A DNA stretch of 49,132 nucleotides from Hymenobacter elongatus (GCF_004745955.1 NZ_SRLD01000040.1:1-49132), one strand, 5' to 3'; positions 1 through 8,251 are shown, counted from the first letter of the stretch. Made by a program: numbers and translations. Notes: generated by a model not told the origin, from the letters alone.

Positions 1-36
1 CAGCGGCGGAAGAAAAACCGCTGCCTATCTTGTCTG

Positions 37-120
37 CCTGTAAAGTCCAATCCGGATTACCAACCCGGCCTGTAAAGCGCAGGCCGGATTACTCCCTCCA
101 CCTGTATAGCTATAGCCGGA
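37..120. repeat. Three imperfect 32-bp tandem repeats with palindromic cores
   Basis: Units begin at 37, 69 and 101, each starting cctgta and carrying a ccgga block; the first two share cctgtaaag and ccggattac around a variable centre, followed by an 8-bp variable tail. The second unit contains a perfect 8-bp inverted repeat, ccggcctg/caggccgg. The array falls exactly where the recombinase reading frame on the minus strand stops looking like its family. It could be the remnant of a repeat element inserted in that gene. Three degenerate copies are too few and too variable to call CRISPR. Confidence 0.6.
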
Positions 121-299
121 CGAGACAACATTGCCTTGAACTGGCCACGGTTGCCGGTACCACCCGACTCTTCCTCGACATACTCTTGGTACACCTCATA
201 GCCGTGGGCCGCAGCATAGCGCCGCAGGTAGGGCAGCTGGTTGTCGGTGCTCTGGCCCTTGTCTTTGGTGGACACCCGGGCGTAGATGGCTACTCTCAT
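57..299 (-). pseudogene. Serine recombinase (resolvase/invertase), truncated N-terminal fragment
   Basis: The frame begins MRVAIYARVSTKDKG, the typical N-terminus of the resolvase catalytic domain, with the nucleophile serine in ARVS, followed by a TDNQ..L..YA..GYEV..Y..EESGG pattern and FKAML. Family resemblance ends after about 60 residues at the 32-bp tandem repeats, and the last 20 residues are repeat-encoded. Full resolvases are about 180-200 residues or much longer, so the rest of the catalytic domain and the DNA-binding domain are missing. I chose the ATG at 299 rather than the one at 335 because family similarity starts there and the preceding gene stops 4 bases upstream, implying co-transcription. 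It is probably inactive. Sure of the family, fairly sure it is broken. Confidence 0.75.
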
Positions 300-303
300 T
301 TGC

Positions 304-963
304 TTAGGAGTTCTCTTTCGTCCAAAGTGCTTCAATATCTTTTAGCAGTTGGGACAGTTGAGAATACGTTGCAAGAAATACCTCAACGACTTCGACGTCA
401 ATAGACATATATGCTGTCTTTTTAGCATGATTATCAATATGTTCTATATAGAAAAGACCTTCCGGCATCCGTATTCGCAGCTTTCCATGCGTAAAAATGT
501 TCCTGTAGATTACGAATCTGTCAAAGCTTCTTCGCAAGGGCTTGTCTGCTAATGCCTTGTAGGGCTCTGTTGTTCTAACAAAACATAATACTCTATTTTT
601 CGAGCCCATAAAATCAAGCGTTGGTTCGACACCATCGAGCGCTTTAGGTCCAAATGATATTATTCTATCCGCCCTTTTGAGCTTCCTATTAATATCTTCT
701 GCATTAATAATGCAATTATTGATTAGCCCTTGCAAAAGCACATAATCAATCTTCTGTTGTTCAGTAAGGCTATCAAGGCTCATTCGCCTTGGGTTACCAT
801 CCTTATCAAACGGCTCCTTTGGAAAGACCAACATAATGCCTATCTCTACATGCTGAGTTAGCGATGGTTGGTTATGGGGATCTTGATAGGATTTTGAGCT
901 TTCAGTAAGGAGCAGCGGATGACCTTCGACGTCTAATAAGACTGGGGCGGGTAGTCCATACAT
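304..963 (-). CDS. Hypothetical protein with a possible HEPN-type RNxxxH motif
   Basis: A 219-residue protein I cannot assign to a family with certainty. It is clearly more AT-rich than the flanking GC-rich genes, which suggests horizontal acquisition. No signal peptide or membrane segment is seen. Around residues 168-178 it reads YRNIFTHGKL, which fits the R-N-x3-H signature of HEPN RNase/toxin domains, usually followed by G as here. The surroundings are predicted helical, including a C-terminal helix ending ..LLKDIEALWTKENS. It lies 4 bases upstream of a truncated recombinase in the same direction, so the two may be one transcript in a mobile or defence-type island. The HEPN idea is an inference from one motif; a plain hypothetical is equally possible. 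Confidence 0.6.
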   Translation of the reverse strand: MYGLPAPVLLDVEGHPLLLTESSKSYQDPHNQPSLTQHVEIGIMLVFPKEPFDKDGNPRRMSLDSLTEQQKIDYVLLQGLINNCIINAEDINRKLKRADRIISFGPKALDGVEPTLDFMGSKNRVLCFVRTTEPYKALADKPLRRSFDRFVIYRNIFTHGKLRIRMPEGLFYIEHIDNHAKKTAYMSIDVEVVEVFLATYSQLSQLLKDIEALWTKENS

Positions 964-1045
964 GGATAGTAGTAAAAGGAATTGATGTTCTCAGGGAAGA
1001 ATAGTATTCGGAATCTGAAAGTTAATTAACCTTTTCCAATCAAAA

Positions 1046-1079
1046 AACAGCCCCGAAAAACCGTGTTTTCGGGGCTGTT
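1046..1079 (-). terminator. Rho-independent terminator (minus strand)
   Basis: A perfect 14-bp stem (aacagccccgaaaa / ttttcggggctgtt) with a 6-base loop is followed on the minus strand by a T-run. It would end transcription arriving from the gene remnant at 1148-1357, and lies upstream of the 304-963 gene. Confidence 0.8.
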
Positions 1080-1147
1080 ACGGCAAGTCGGAAAACCCTC
1101 CAATATTCAGGTCTTTTTTGGAGGCCTTACCTGGTGATGCCGTTGCG

Positions 1148-1357
1148 CTACTGCACCTCTTTCACTATGTCGAGGTCCTTGCTCAGGCCGATGGTATCCT
1201 GCACCACCGTCAGTTCACGCGCCCAGGTATCGATGCGCTCATCCTGCCGGCGCTGGCCCTCGGCCATCTGCCGCAGCAGGTAGACCGCTTCCGAGGAGCC
1301 GGCCAGCTCCTCGGCCAGCAACGGAGCCTGGCTCCCGCCTTCGGTGGCGGCACCACC
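1148..1357 (-). pseudogene. Gene remnant: 69-residue open frame without a start
   Basis: Minus-strand frame between a TGA at 1358-1360 and a TAG at 1148-1150. The translation is protein-like and hydrophilic, for example LLRQMAEGQRRQDERIDT followed by WARELTVVQDTIGLSKDLD, with heptad-like helix character. It has no good start codon near its 5' end and is followed at a sensible distance by a strong minus-strand terminator. The simplest reading is the surviving C-terminal end of a larger gene whose front is gone. Family not recognised. Confidence 0.4.
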
Positions 1358-1459
1358 TCAACCACAAGAAGCCCAAGTGTCGGCACTTATATGAATTACG
1401 TGTTCAGTAGTTTCCAAAGTACGGGCGTTGGGTAGGAAGCCAGGTATCGTCGGCAACTG

Positions 1460-1516
1460 GGTATATCCGAAAAAGCCCTGGTTTCGCAAGGAAACCAGGG
1501 CTTTTTCGGATATACC
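1460..1516. terminator. Long hairpin terminator after the endonuclease gene
   Basis: A perfect 26-bp stem (1460-1485 with 1491-1516) around a 5-base loop, containing aaaaagccctgg and its complement, so A/T-rich tracts flank a GC core on both strands. It sits 8 bp past the stop of the minus-strand gene at 1525 and probably works in both directions. Confidence 0.85.
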
Positions 1517-1524
1517 AACCGGTG

Positions 1525-3840
1525 TTACGGTTGTACTATTGCCCGGCTGGTGTAGAAATTGTTGCCAACAGCTACGCGCACCGTGTAGAGGCCCGCCGGC
1601 AGGCTGCGCACATCGAGCGTGGCCTCCGCTGAAGCACCGCCCAGCACTTGCCGCCGCGTCAGAACCTGCTGGCCCAGAGCATTGAACAGGCTGATAGTGG
1701 CCTCGGTGCGAACAGCCAGCTCGGGCAGACGCACATGCAGCTGCTGCGTGGCAGGCGTGGGGTATACCTCTAGCTTGTTAGTACTTATTGCCGGGGCTTT
1801 GGTGCCCAGCGTCAGGCACGATGAGCTGTGGCTGCCGATATTGGTGTACACATCGGCTCCCACGGCCTGCCAGGTGGCTGCCCCGCGCGACCAGCGTGCG
1901 TCGCCCTGGCCTACCGTGTTCTTGCGAACCAGCGTGTTGTTGGTCGTGGTGCCGCCCCCGGGAATAACCCAGCCGCTGGCCGCGGGCTGCTGCCCGATTA
2001 CTCCGATTACGTCCAGCGTATCGGTGCCATCGAACAGAGCAATGGCATCGTCGCCGTTGAAAAACGTGACGTTGGAAGTCAGATCGGCATCGGCCAGTAC
2101 GGAGGCCACAGAGCCGGCGTTGGCAATAATATACACGTCGCCAGCGGCAATACTACCCGTGAGTTGCTGCACTACGGGCGTCGTGCTGCCGTTGGTGTAG
2201 AGCGAGACGCGCTTACCAGCCAGGTCGATGGCGAAGGGCGACGGGTTGAAGATTTCCAGCACCTTGGTATTACCCGAGCTGGCTTCTACATACTCCGAGA
2301 AAAATAGGCGGCTACAGTTACCGGCTGTCGGCGGCTGGTCGTCGTTGCTGATAGTGAAGGCATGGCCCCCGGGAGTACCAACGATGGCTCCACTGGTAGG
2401 CGTACCCAGGCGCAGATAGACCACTTCGCCGACTTCGGGTATCAAGTCTCCATTTACCGTAATGGTCACCGGCCGCGTCTGGTTCGTCTGGCCAGCCGCG
2501 AAGGTCAGGGAAGTCGTATTGAGCGTATAATCGGCGGCATCGGCCGTTGTGGAGGCCGCTACTACCGTGACGGGCACCGTAACGGCCGTCGTGGTGGGCG
2601 TGCCGGTGAAGGTTACGTTGACGGTGTAGGTCTGCGTGCCCGTGTTGCCTTCCGGCAGTGAGCCGCTCATAGAGGCAAACTTAACCGTGGGGGCTTCGCC
2701 GTCGTCGTTGGTAATGACCAAAGCCTGTGTAGCGGCCCCGCCGGTGCTGCTGCCGGTGCTGGGGTTAGTCAGCGTGAGCTGTACTACCTCATCGGCCTCC
2801 GGCTGCGTGTCGCCGTTCACCGTCACGCTGATGGTCTTGGTGGTTTCGCCAGCGGCGAAGGTCAGCGTCTGCGTCGAAAAGCTGTAGTCGGCCGGGTTGG
2901 TGGCCGTCGAGTTGGCGGCATCCACCGCTACCTGCACCGTAATGGTGGAGGTTGGGGCGGGATTTACCGTGACAGTAGTCGTGTAGATGCTAGTGCCGGT
3001 GTTGCCCTCCAGAATAGTGCCCGTCGAGTTCGTGAAGGCAAATGTCGGCTGCACGATCAGGCCGTAGGCCCGGGCCACTAGCTCCGGATAGGCGATGTAG
3101 GGGTTGAAATTGCCTTGGCTCTTGGCCGTACGGCGGTTCCGTTCCCGCTCCCGGGCGTCCACGGGGTCGGCCAGGTGCCACTTATAGAGGGTCTGCAGGT
3201 CGCCCAGGGCCGTAATCACCTCCTTGCCAGCGTCGAACGTCTGGCCCTGGTGCATGGTGTAGAAATAAAACGCACAGCGGGCCACGTTGCCCTTGTGGTC
3301 TTCGCGCGGCTCAAAAACGTCCGGCGTATCCTCACTCCACTCGTCAATATTAGCAGTAGGAATAGTGGCCTGGGACACGGTGCCACGCATCCAGATCTGG
3401 GTTTGCGTATCGGGCACGTCCCCGAGCATGTCGTCGCCCCGGTTCGAGTTCCAGGTGTCGTAGGTAGGGAAGAGGTGGTGAATATCGGAGCGCATCCGGC
3501 TCACCTGGTCGAACCACGACTGCGGAATACTATGCTCGCAGTTGATACGGCCTACGTTGGTAGTGCCGGTAGCGGCCGAGTCCAGGGTTTTGGGCACCGA
3601 ATAGCCCGAGTAGACGCACGTAAGCTGGCCATTGTAGACGTCGATGTAGTTATACATCTTGCCCCGGGCCACATTATAGCCCAAATCTACCCGCTTGCCA
3701 TCGTACCAGTTGGTGCGCAGCCAGTCTTTCAGGGGTTGCCCCTGCAGGGTAGCAGGTGCCGGTGGCGGCATCACCTGGGCCATAGCGGCCATACTCATAC
3801 TCATTGCAGCGGCCAAAACCCATGCGAAGAGGTGTTTCAT
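1525..3840 (-). CDS. Secreted endonuclease I family nuclease with Calx-beta, lamin-tail and T9SS sorting domains
   Basis: 771 residues. A signal peptide (1-21) is followed by an endonuclease I (EndA/NucM-type, His-Me finger) domain at about 25-255. Family landmarks are visible: NCEHSIPQSWF around H103, then SDIHHLFPTYDTWNSNRGD with H121/H122 and N131. It should cut DNA non-specifically outside the cell with a divalent metal. Two Calx-beta-like beta-sandwich repeats follow (about 265-380 and 385-495, each ending in ..TISNDD or ..VITNDD), then a lamin-tail-type domain (about 505-625) and a T9SS C-terminal sorting domain (about 690-771) with the usual NKLEVYPTP start and LPAGLYTVRV end. It is transcribed alone, with a strong hairpin behind it. 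A likely role is scavenging phosphate and nucleosides, or degrading extracellular DNA. Sure of the domains; substrate is inferred. Confidence 0.92.
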   Translation of the reverse strand: MKHLFAWVLAAAMSMSMAAMAQVMPPPAPATLQGQPLKDWLRTNWYDGKRVDLGYNVARGKMYNYIDVYNGQLTCVYSGYSVPKTLDSAATGTTNVGRINCEHSIPQSWFDQVSRMRSDIHHLFPTYDTWNSNRGDDMLGDVPDTQTQIWMRGTVSQATIPTANIDEWSEDTPDVFEPREDHKGNVARCAFYFYTMHQGQTFDAGKEVITALGDLQTLYKWHLADPVDARERERNRRTAKSQGNFNPYIAYPELVARAYGLIVQPTFAFTNSTGTILEGNTGTSIYTTTVTVNPAPTSTITVQVAVDAANSTATNPADYSFSTQTLTFAAGETTKTISVTVNGDTQPEADEVVQLTLTNPSTGSSTGGAATQALVITNDDGEAPTVKFASMSGSLPEGNTGTQTYTVNVTFTGTPTTTAVTVPVTVVAASTTADAADYTLNTTSLTFAAGQTNQTRPVTITVNGDLIPEVGEVVYLRLGTPTSGAIVGTPGGHAFTISNDDQPPTAGNCSRLFFSEYVEASSGNTKVLEIFNPSPFAIDLAGKRVSLYTNGSTTPVVQQLTGSIAAGDVYIIANAGSVASVLADADLTSNVTFFNGDDAIALFDGTDTLDVIGVIGQQPAASGWVIPGGGTTTNNTLVRKNTVGQGDARWSRGAATWQAVGADVYTNIGSHSSSCLTLGTKAPAISTNKLEVYPTPATQQLHVRLPELAVRTEATISLFNALGQQVLTRRQVLGGASAEATLDVRSLPAGLYTVRVAVGNNFYTSRAIVQP

Positions 3841-3933
3841 GTTCAGAAAGAAAAATGGAATGATGAGACAAATATCCGCAAATCATTCGGTAGCCCCGGT
3901 CCGTTCTAGTGGCTTGTCCGATTTGATAACACC

Positions 3934-3967
3934 AAAAAGGCCCGCAGAAGAATCTACGGGCCTTTTT
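3934..3967. terminator. Terminator behind the fasciclin gene
   Basis: An 11-bp perfect stem, aaaaaggcccg / cgggccttttt, with a 12-base loop. On the minus strand the stem ends in a T-run, so it fits termination of the fasciclin gene that stops at 4056. Confidence 0.8.
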
Positions 3968-4055
3968 CTGAAAAAAATAATAGTCTGGTTGTCGTGAGCT
4001 TCTAAATAACAGCCTGATCAACAAAGCTATACTGTGGAGCTACAGTAAACCGATA

Positions 4056-4769
4056 CTATTTCGTGGGCATCAGCACCGCGTCGATAACGTGGGTCACACC
4101 GTTGCTCGATACGACGTTCGGAATCGTCACGTTCGCCATGCCGCCTTTCGCGTCGCGCAGCATCACGGAATTGCCTTTTTTCATGACTGTCAGCGTTTCG
4201 CCTTCTACCGTAGTCAGTGTCTGACCGTCCATGAGGTCAGCGGCCATAAGGCGGCCCGATACTACGTGATAAGTTAGAATGGTGCCGAGCTTCTGCTTGT
4301 TCTCGGGCATCACCAGCGTGTTAACGGTGCCAGCCGGGAGCTTGTCGAAAGCAGCATTAGTGGGAGCAAATACGGTGAAGGGACCCGCGCCTTTCAGCGT
4401 CTCGACGAGGCCGCCTGCTTTCACAGCCGATACCAGCGTAGTGTGCTCCGTAGAATTCACGGCATTATCAACGATGTCTTTGTCGGGGGTCATCATGGCA
4501 CCACCTACCAATACGCCGGCCATTGCTTTGTCCATGCCTTCGGTCGGCTTGGTCTTGGCTTTCATCTTGCTGCCGTCCTTGGCTTTGCCCTTCATCTTGA
4601 CCTTGCCGTCGTCGGCCACTTTAGACTTGGTCGTCACGCCGTTTTCTTTGGTCTTCATCTTGTCCGAGTCCGACTTTGATTTCATGGCTTCCTGGGCCAC
4701 AGCAACTGAAGAAGTACCAACGCTAAAAACAGCGGCCAAGGCAAGTGTGGAAAGAAATTGCTTCATCAT
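4056..4769 (-). CDS. Secreted fasciclin (FAS1) domain protein with a lysine-rich linker
   Basis: 237 residues. A signal peptide with cleavage near AVAQ-EA (about residue 26) is followed by a strongly charged Lys/Asp/Met-rich stretch (about 28-80, repeated KSK/KMK/KAK patterns) and then one FAS1 domain (about 100-237). FAS1 signatures visible are FTVFAPTNAAFDKLP (H1 region), LTYHVVSGRL, and the closing NGVTHVIDAVLMP (H2 region). FAS1 domains mediate adhesion and carbohydrate or protein contacts in the envelope. It looks like a single-gene unit, with a hairpin terminator downstream. The basic linker is unusual and might bind anionic polymers or cell-wall polysaccharide; that is inference. Confidence 0.9.
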   Translation of the reverse strand: MMKQFLSTLALAAVFSVGTSSVAVAQEAMKSKSDSDKMKTKENGVTTKSKVADDGKVKMKGKAKDGSKMKAKTKPTEGMDKAMAGVLVGGAMMTPDKDIVDNAVNSTEHTTLVSAVKAGGLVETLKGAGPFTVFAPTNAAFDKLPAGTVNTLVMPENKQKLGTILTYHVVSGRLMAADLMDGQTLTTVEGETLTVMKKGNSVMLRDAKGGMANVTIPNVVSSNGVTHVIDAVLMPTK

Positions 4770-5212
4770 GAGAGAGAGAGAAAGATATGAGTGAGATGTC
4801 TGCTATACGCGCAAAGCCCAACAATGGATTAGGAAATACATCCTTTACTGTCGGGCTTGGAATCCGACGCTCACCGTATTCAGTACACCAGCTGCCATAC
4901 AAGGCAGATGCGGCTTATACAGCGGCACACCGCCAAGGCTGCCCGTAGCAACAAGCACTACGCGGTCAGCTTTCGTTGAGCCACGCCAGTCACGGGTGCA
5001 ACCAGTGTCACAATTCGCTACGGTTGAGCAGCGTAATTTTATTGGTGCGGCCGCAGCAGAAGGTGCTGCGACAGGCTCATAGTGGTTTTATAGCTTTCTC
5101 ACTATGTCACAATTGCTGGCATATCTTCCTTTCTATTCGCTTATAAGTCAGCCATCTTGGATGCACTCTAACGGCTCCCAGCCGTAGACGGTGTTGCATC
5201 AAAAAAATAGCC
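4770..5212. other. 443-bp intergenic region
   Basis: A region between two divergently transcribed genes, so it must hold both promoters. I see no convincing ORF, RNA gene or strong repeat in it. A purine-rich gagagagaga stretch lies directly upstream of the fasciclin start. Confidence 0.4.
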
Positions 5213-5617
5213 ATGAAAGATACCTACCTGCGTACCCTCGGCTTTGTCCCACTGCTACCCAGCTACTCCGTGTATCCCACAAGTCGTTACGGCGAAGGTG
5301 CCTACATTCCGCCTACGGACGTACGGTATCGGCATGCACATGCTGCCCAGGATGGCACCACTCTGTTTCTGTATTCCTGGCTCTATGAGCCGGGCTACAT
5401 GCTTACAACCCAGGAGAATATATCGTCGATGGCAGATATCGTAGCCGAATTGGATTCCGATGATCCGGCCCCGGTGCTGGCCCAAGTCAACGCCTTCTTC
5501 CTTCGCCACGGCGGTATGGCGCAAGCTGCCGCCCCGGCCGTCCAGGCCGGGACGTATTCTTCAACCGACGAGGAGTTTTTCCGGGTAGCTGTTATCCTTC
5601 AGGAGCAAGCTGCGTAA
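5213..5617 (+). CDS. Hypothetical protein, 134 aa
   Basis: No family recognised. The protein is soluble, with a tyrosine- and proline-rich first third (PSYSVYPTSRYGEGAYIPP) and a mixed alpha-helical remainder ending EEFFRVAVILQEQAA. There is no signal peptide or membrane segment. The start at 5213 was chosen because it is the first in-frame ATG and lies behind an A-rich stretch. It stands alone, converging on the 5745-6137 gene with a large hairpin between them. Codon use looks native. Confidence 0.6.
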   Translation: MKDTYLRTLGFVPLLPSYSVYPTSRYGEGAYIPPTDVRYRHAHAAQDGTTLFLYSWLYEPGYMLTTQENISSMADIVAELDSDDPAPVLAQVNAFFLRHGGMAQAAAPAVQAGTYSSTDEEFFRVAVILQEQAA

Positions 5618-5672
5618 GCCTTCTGAATTCTGTTGTCTCTCTGCGCTATTCCCGAAAACAAACTTTGTTTCA

Positions 5673-5745
5673 GCCGCTATTCCCGGCTGCCACGAGGACC
5701 AGCCTGCACCAGCGCCGGCTCCTTGTGGCAGTCGGGAATAGCGGT
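5673..5745. terminator. Long imperfect inverted repeat between convergent genes
   Basis: Arms 5673-5697 and 5721-5745 pair over about 25 bp with a few mismatches (gccgctattcccg.. with ..cgggaatagcggt), leaving a 23-base loop. There is no clean T-run. It separates two convergent genes and probably acts as a two-way terminator or mRNA end stabiliser. A degenerate partial copy of the arm (gcgctattcccg) lies just before it at about 5643. Confidence 0.55.
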
Positions 5746-6137
5746 TATATACTCAGGCGGAGCCATTCGTAAGCAGTAGCAACGTCATCGAAGGTAACAA
5801 CCATGGGGCGGGTAACGAACAGCATGGCCTTATCCATCGACTTGCGGGCCTGCCAGTGGGGTGGATATACCCAGGCCACGAATCGGACCCCGTGCTGGGC
5901 TAGTTGCTCGTAGTAGTGGCCGCCCACCCACGCCGCGCCTTTGTCCCAGTCCGTCGTTACCTGGCTATTGTCGTTGAGCATCTTCTCGCAAGGCCACTGC
6001 CGCAACAGGCGTAGCACCAGGTCGCCGCCAGTTACGGCCGATACCTCATTGTGCGGTCCTTTCCACTCGACGTACAGCCAGCGGTTAACGCCGTCGTACG
6101 CTATGGACAGGGAAGAAGAATCGTGGAGAATTTCCAT
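5745..6137 (-). CDS. Hypothetical STAS/SpoIIAA-like protein
   Basis: 130 residues without signal peptide or membrane segment. The pattern resembles the SpoIIAA/STAS-like proteins common in Bacteroidota: an N-terminal strand pair (LSIAYDGVNRWLYVEWKG), a helix with the conserved type of sequence LRLLRQWPCEKMLNDNS, a central VTTDWDKGAAWV, and a C-terminal FDDVATAYEWL helix. Such proteins are of uncertain function, possibly partner-switching or stress related. The assignment rests on overall pattern only. The gene is monocistronic and its 3' end overlaps one arm of the hairpin before it. Confidence 0.65.
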   Translation of the reverse strand: MEILHDSSSLSIAYDGVNRWLYVEWKGPHNEVSAVTGGDLVLRLLRQWPCEKMLNDNSQVTTDWDKGAAWVGGHYYEQLAQHGVRFVAWVYPPHWQARKSMDKAMLFVTRPMVVTFDDVATAYEWLRLSI

Positions 6138-6380
6138 CCGGCGTAGGGTGCAAGCGAGGCTCTAAATATACGCAAACCACCAGACGAAAAAGCAACGTGG
6201 AGAGGGTTGCACACCACCCATGGCACCTGATACGCATCCTTATCGGAAGCATTTTGCAACCTGATATTTTACAGTAGCCGTATGGCGTACAGCCGTTGCC
6301 GCCGGGTGGTGAGCCTAGCGCTAGTGGACCAAGGCAGCTGGCTGCGTTGCGCGGCCTAACAGCCGCTAGCTAGCACTACC

Positions 6381-6659
6381 TTAGGCCAGCAACTCCTGAT
6401 ACTGCGGGTGCCGCTGCACATAGGCCCGCATAAACGTGCAGGTCGCTTTGACGCGCAGCTTCTCCGCTCGGGCGTAGGCTAAGGCAGCGGTAGCTAGGGC
6501 GTCGCCTACCCCCTGCCCCCGCAGCTTTTCGTCGACAAACGTGTGGGTGAAATCAATGACCGTTGCCTCGGGGCGGCTGTACGTCAGCTCCGACTCGTAG
6601 CCGTTCAGATGAGCATAGAATGCTTGTTCTTCCGGATGGTGGGTAATGACTGGTTTCAT
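6381..6659 (-). CDS. Small GNAT-family N-acetyltransferase (NATD1/YidJ type)
   Basis: 92 residues from the ATG at 6659. The core pattern is typical of the short acetyl-CoA-binding GNAT group: ..FYAHLNGYESELTYSR.. strands, then HTFVDEKLRGQGVGDALA, which carries the RGQGVG acetyl-CoA pyrophosphate loop, and the end motif CTFMRAYVQRHPQY (usually ..C.F...Y...HP.Y..L). An upstream ATG at 6710 would add 17 poorly conserved residues, so the shorter start is preferred. The substrate of this group is not known. Cytosolic, standing alone. Confidence 0.88.
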   Translation of the reverse strand: MKPVITHHPEEQAFYAHLNGYESELTYSRPEATVIDFTHTFVDEKLRGQGVGDALATAALAYARAEKLRVKATCTFMRAYVQRHPQYQELLA

Positions 6660-6844
6660 TGGGGTAGCAAAAAGAGATGTCGGGAAGGGAGAAAACGGAT
6701 TGGTCTGCATACGTAAGCAGGAGCGCTGGGTATGATGTGCGGCAACTTGTGCGGCAACTATAATCTACAGCCAGGAACCAGAGATGCGCTTGCATCGGGC
6801 TGTTCGCTAGTAAAGCAGGAGCCGGTTTGGGAGTTGAAAACACG

Positions 6845-7010
6845 AGACTTGTTCCCAAATACTCAAACATCCAAAAAAAACAGAACGTCATGCTGAGCTT
6901 GTCGAAGCATCTCTACCGCAGTAGTGCTTATTTTACCAGTGCACGCGAGATGCTTCGACAAGCTCAGCATGACAGCCAAGTTTTAGCATCGGTTCCTAAT
7001 TCAGGAACAG
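6845..7010. repeat. 166-bp dispersed palindromic element, copy 1
   Basis: This copy is identical base for base to 22558-22723. Its core is a 27-bp inverted repeat with arms gtcatgctgagcttgtcgaa.. and ..ttcgacaagctcagcatgac around a 33-base spacer. The left end carries ttcccaaatactcaaacatcc, also found at 11373, and the right end carries a small dyad, gttcctaattcaggaac. No coding content. It behaves like a non-autonomous, miniature inverted-repeat element. Confidence 0.85.
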
Positions 7011-7267
7011 GTCTACGGTCTATATCCTGCTTCATCTACCGGCCGCAGATCGAGGTGATCTACACTGCCTCGACAAGCGGGCTCCAACTTCCGCAGGTTG
7101 CTCCAGAGCAACGTTTTAACAACGCTCCAAAAGGTGGCTGGCGGTCTGTGAAGCCTGATTTTGCTGCTGGCCGTAGCCAAATCCGGGTGGGCTGCGTACA
7201 TGTTGGCATACTATGGCTTTCGGGCCATTTACTCCTTCACTCTTCTCCTTTTACTCTTCTTCGAGCC

Positions 7268-7756
7268 ATGCAAACCCACCCCAACGACGGCAGCAACGAT
7301 AATCCGGACGAGTTCAGCGAGTTTCGCAAAGACGACCACCAGCGCGCCGAAAACCTGCGGGAAGGTGCTGCCCGCGCCGGCGCCACTGCCCCCAATGCCG
7401 ACGGCACAAATCCGGCCACGCCTGCTACTCCCGCCGGCACGCCAGCCTACGGCGAATTTGGCGGCGTAGAGGCGACTCCTGCTGCCAGCCCGGATGTGTA
7501 TTCGCACCAGGCGGGCAACAACCCCGAGGGTGTGGCGGCGCCCAACATAACCGAGCCCGACCAGCGCGGTGCTGCGCCTCAGAACCGCGCCACCGCTACG
7601 GTAGTAGCCACGCAGGAAGAAGACGCCGAGACGCGGCGCGAGGCTTACAAGGCCGATGACCCGCGCTACGGCAGCGGCACCCGCAACTGGAGCAGCGAGG
7701 AAGAGGCCAACCGCAGCACCGGCCCCGAAAACATCGACGATAATACGTTGAGCTAA
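7268..7756 (+). CDS. Hydrophilic, probably disordered protein, 162 aa
   Basis: The open frame extends upstream to 6827, but through the dispersed repeat; the first plausible start is the ATG at 7268 (MQTHPNDGSNDNPDEF), placed after a pyrimidine-rich leader. The protein lacks hydrophobic segments and is rich in Ala, Pro, Thr, Asn, Asp and Glu, with a TPATPAGTPA stretch in the middle and an acidic C-terminus (SSEEEANRSTG..NIDD). This composition predicts intrinsic disorder, as in hydrophilins or stress-protection proteins. It is followed 42 bp later by another acidic protein in the same direction, likely one operon. No family recognised. Confidence 0.65.
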   Translation: MQTHPNDGSNDNPDEFSEFRKDDHQRAENLREGAARAGATAPNADGTNPATPATPAGTPAYGEFGGVEATPAASPDVYSHQAGNNPEGVAAPNITEPDQRGAAPQNRATATVVATQEEDAETRREAYKADDPRYGSGTRNWSSEEEANRSTGPENIDDNTLS

Positions 7757-7798
7757 GCCACACTACTTCTGCCTTTACCACCACTCTACTCCTTCCCA

Positions 7799-8065
7799 AT
7801 GGATAACCAAAAGAAAGCCGCCGCCGATGAGCCCCAAAACGACGGCGCTAAAATGAGCCCGGAGCAGCAGCAGCACCATGATGAGCTGTATACCTACAAG
7901 CGCGACGAGGAAGGCACCCTGGATACTTCGGCACGGCTGGATGAGGAAACGGCCGGCATTCCGGACGATACTATTTCCAGCGGTGCCAATCCAAGCACCA
8001 CCGGCGACCCAACCGACGATATCATCATTGAGTCGAATAACTCCATCGACGACAACAACCGCTAG
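7799..8065 (+). CDS. Small acidic disordered protein, 88 aa
   Basis: Composition is dominated by Asp, Glu, Asn, Gln, Ser and Thr. It begins MDNQKKAAADEPQND and ends with an acidic, Asn-rich tail (ESNNSIDDNNR). No membrane segment, signal peptide or recognisable domain. It lies 42 bp behind the similar 7268-7756 gene and before a strong terminator at 8213-8251, so the two form a small operon. Both could be stress-related hydrophilins or chaperone-like; this is a guess from composition. Confidence 0.65.
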   Translation: MDNQKKAAADEPQNDGAKMSPEQQQHHDELYTYKRDEEGTLDTSARLDEETAGIPDDTISSGANPSTTGDPTDDIIIESNNSIDDNNR

Positions 8066-8212
8066 ACTGGCGGCTGGATCTGAAAAGCCCCGAATGGCCC
8101 CGCTTGCTTTAGCTTCCGCGTAGTGCGTGTATCTCTGTCGCAGTAGCCAAGTTGTTTCGGCATGACATTTCGCACGCTTTTACTGAGGGCATAACTTCGG
8201 TGAGATTTCCCT

Positions 8213-8251
8213 AAAAGGCCACCTCAGCAGATGCTGGAGTGGCCTTTTTTT
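8213..8251 (+). terminator. Rho-independent terminator
   Basis: A stem aaaaggccac / gtggcctttt with an inner cagca/tgctg pairing, followed by a T7 run, ends the two-gene operon upstream of arsR. Confidence 0.85.

Noticed and set aside
37..120. Possible CRISPR array
   Set aside because: Only three units with a 32-bp period, the units diverge inside their cores, there are no separate unique spacers and no cas genes.
30..404. Plus-strand open frame of 124 codons
   Set aside because: It is the complement of the recombinase fragment and the start of the HEPN-like gene, and its translation has no protein-like pattern.
1118..1435. Plus-strand open frame next to the gene remnant
   Set aside because: The minus-strand frame 1148-1357 reads like a protein and ends before a terminator; the plus frame does not.
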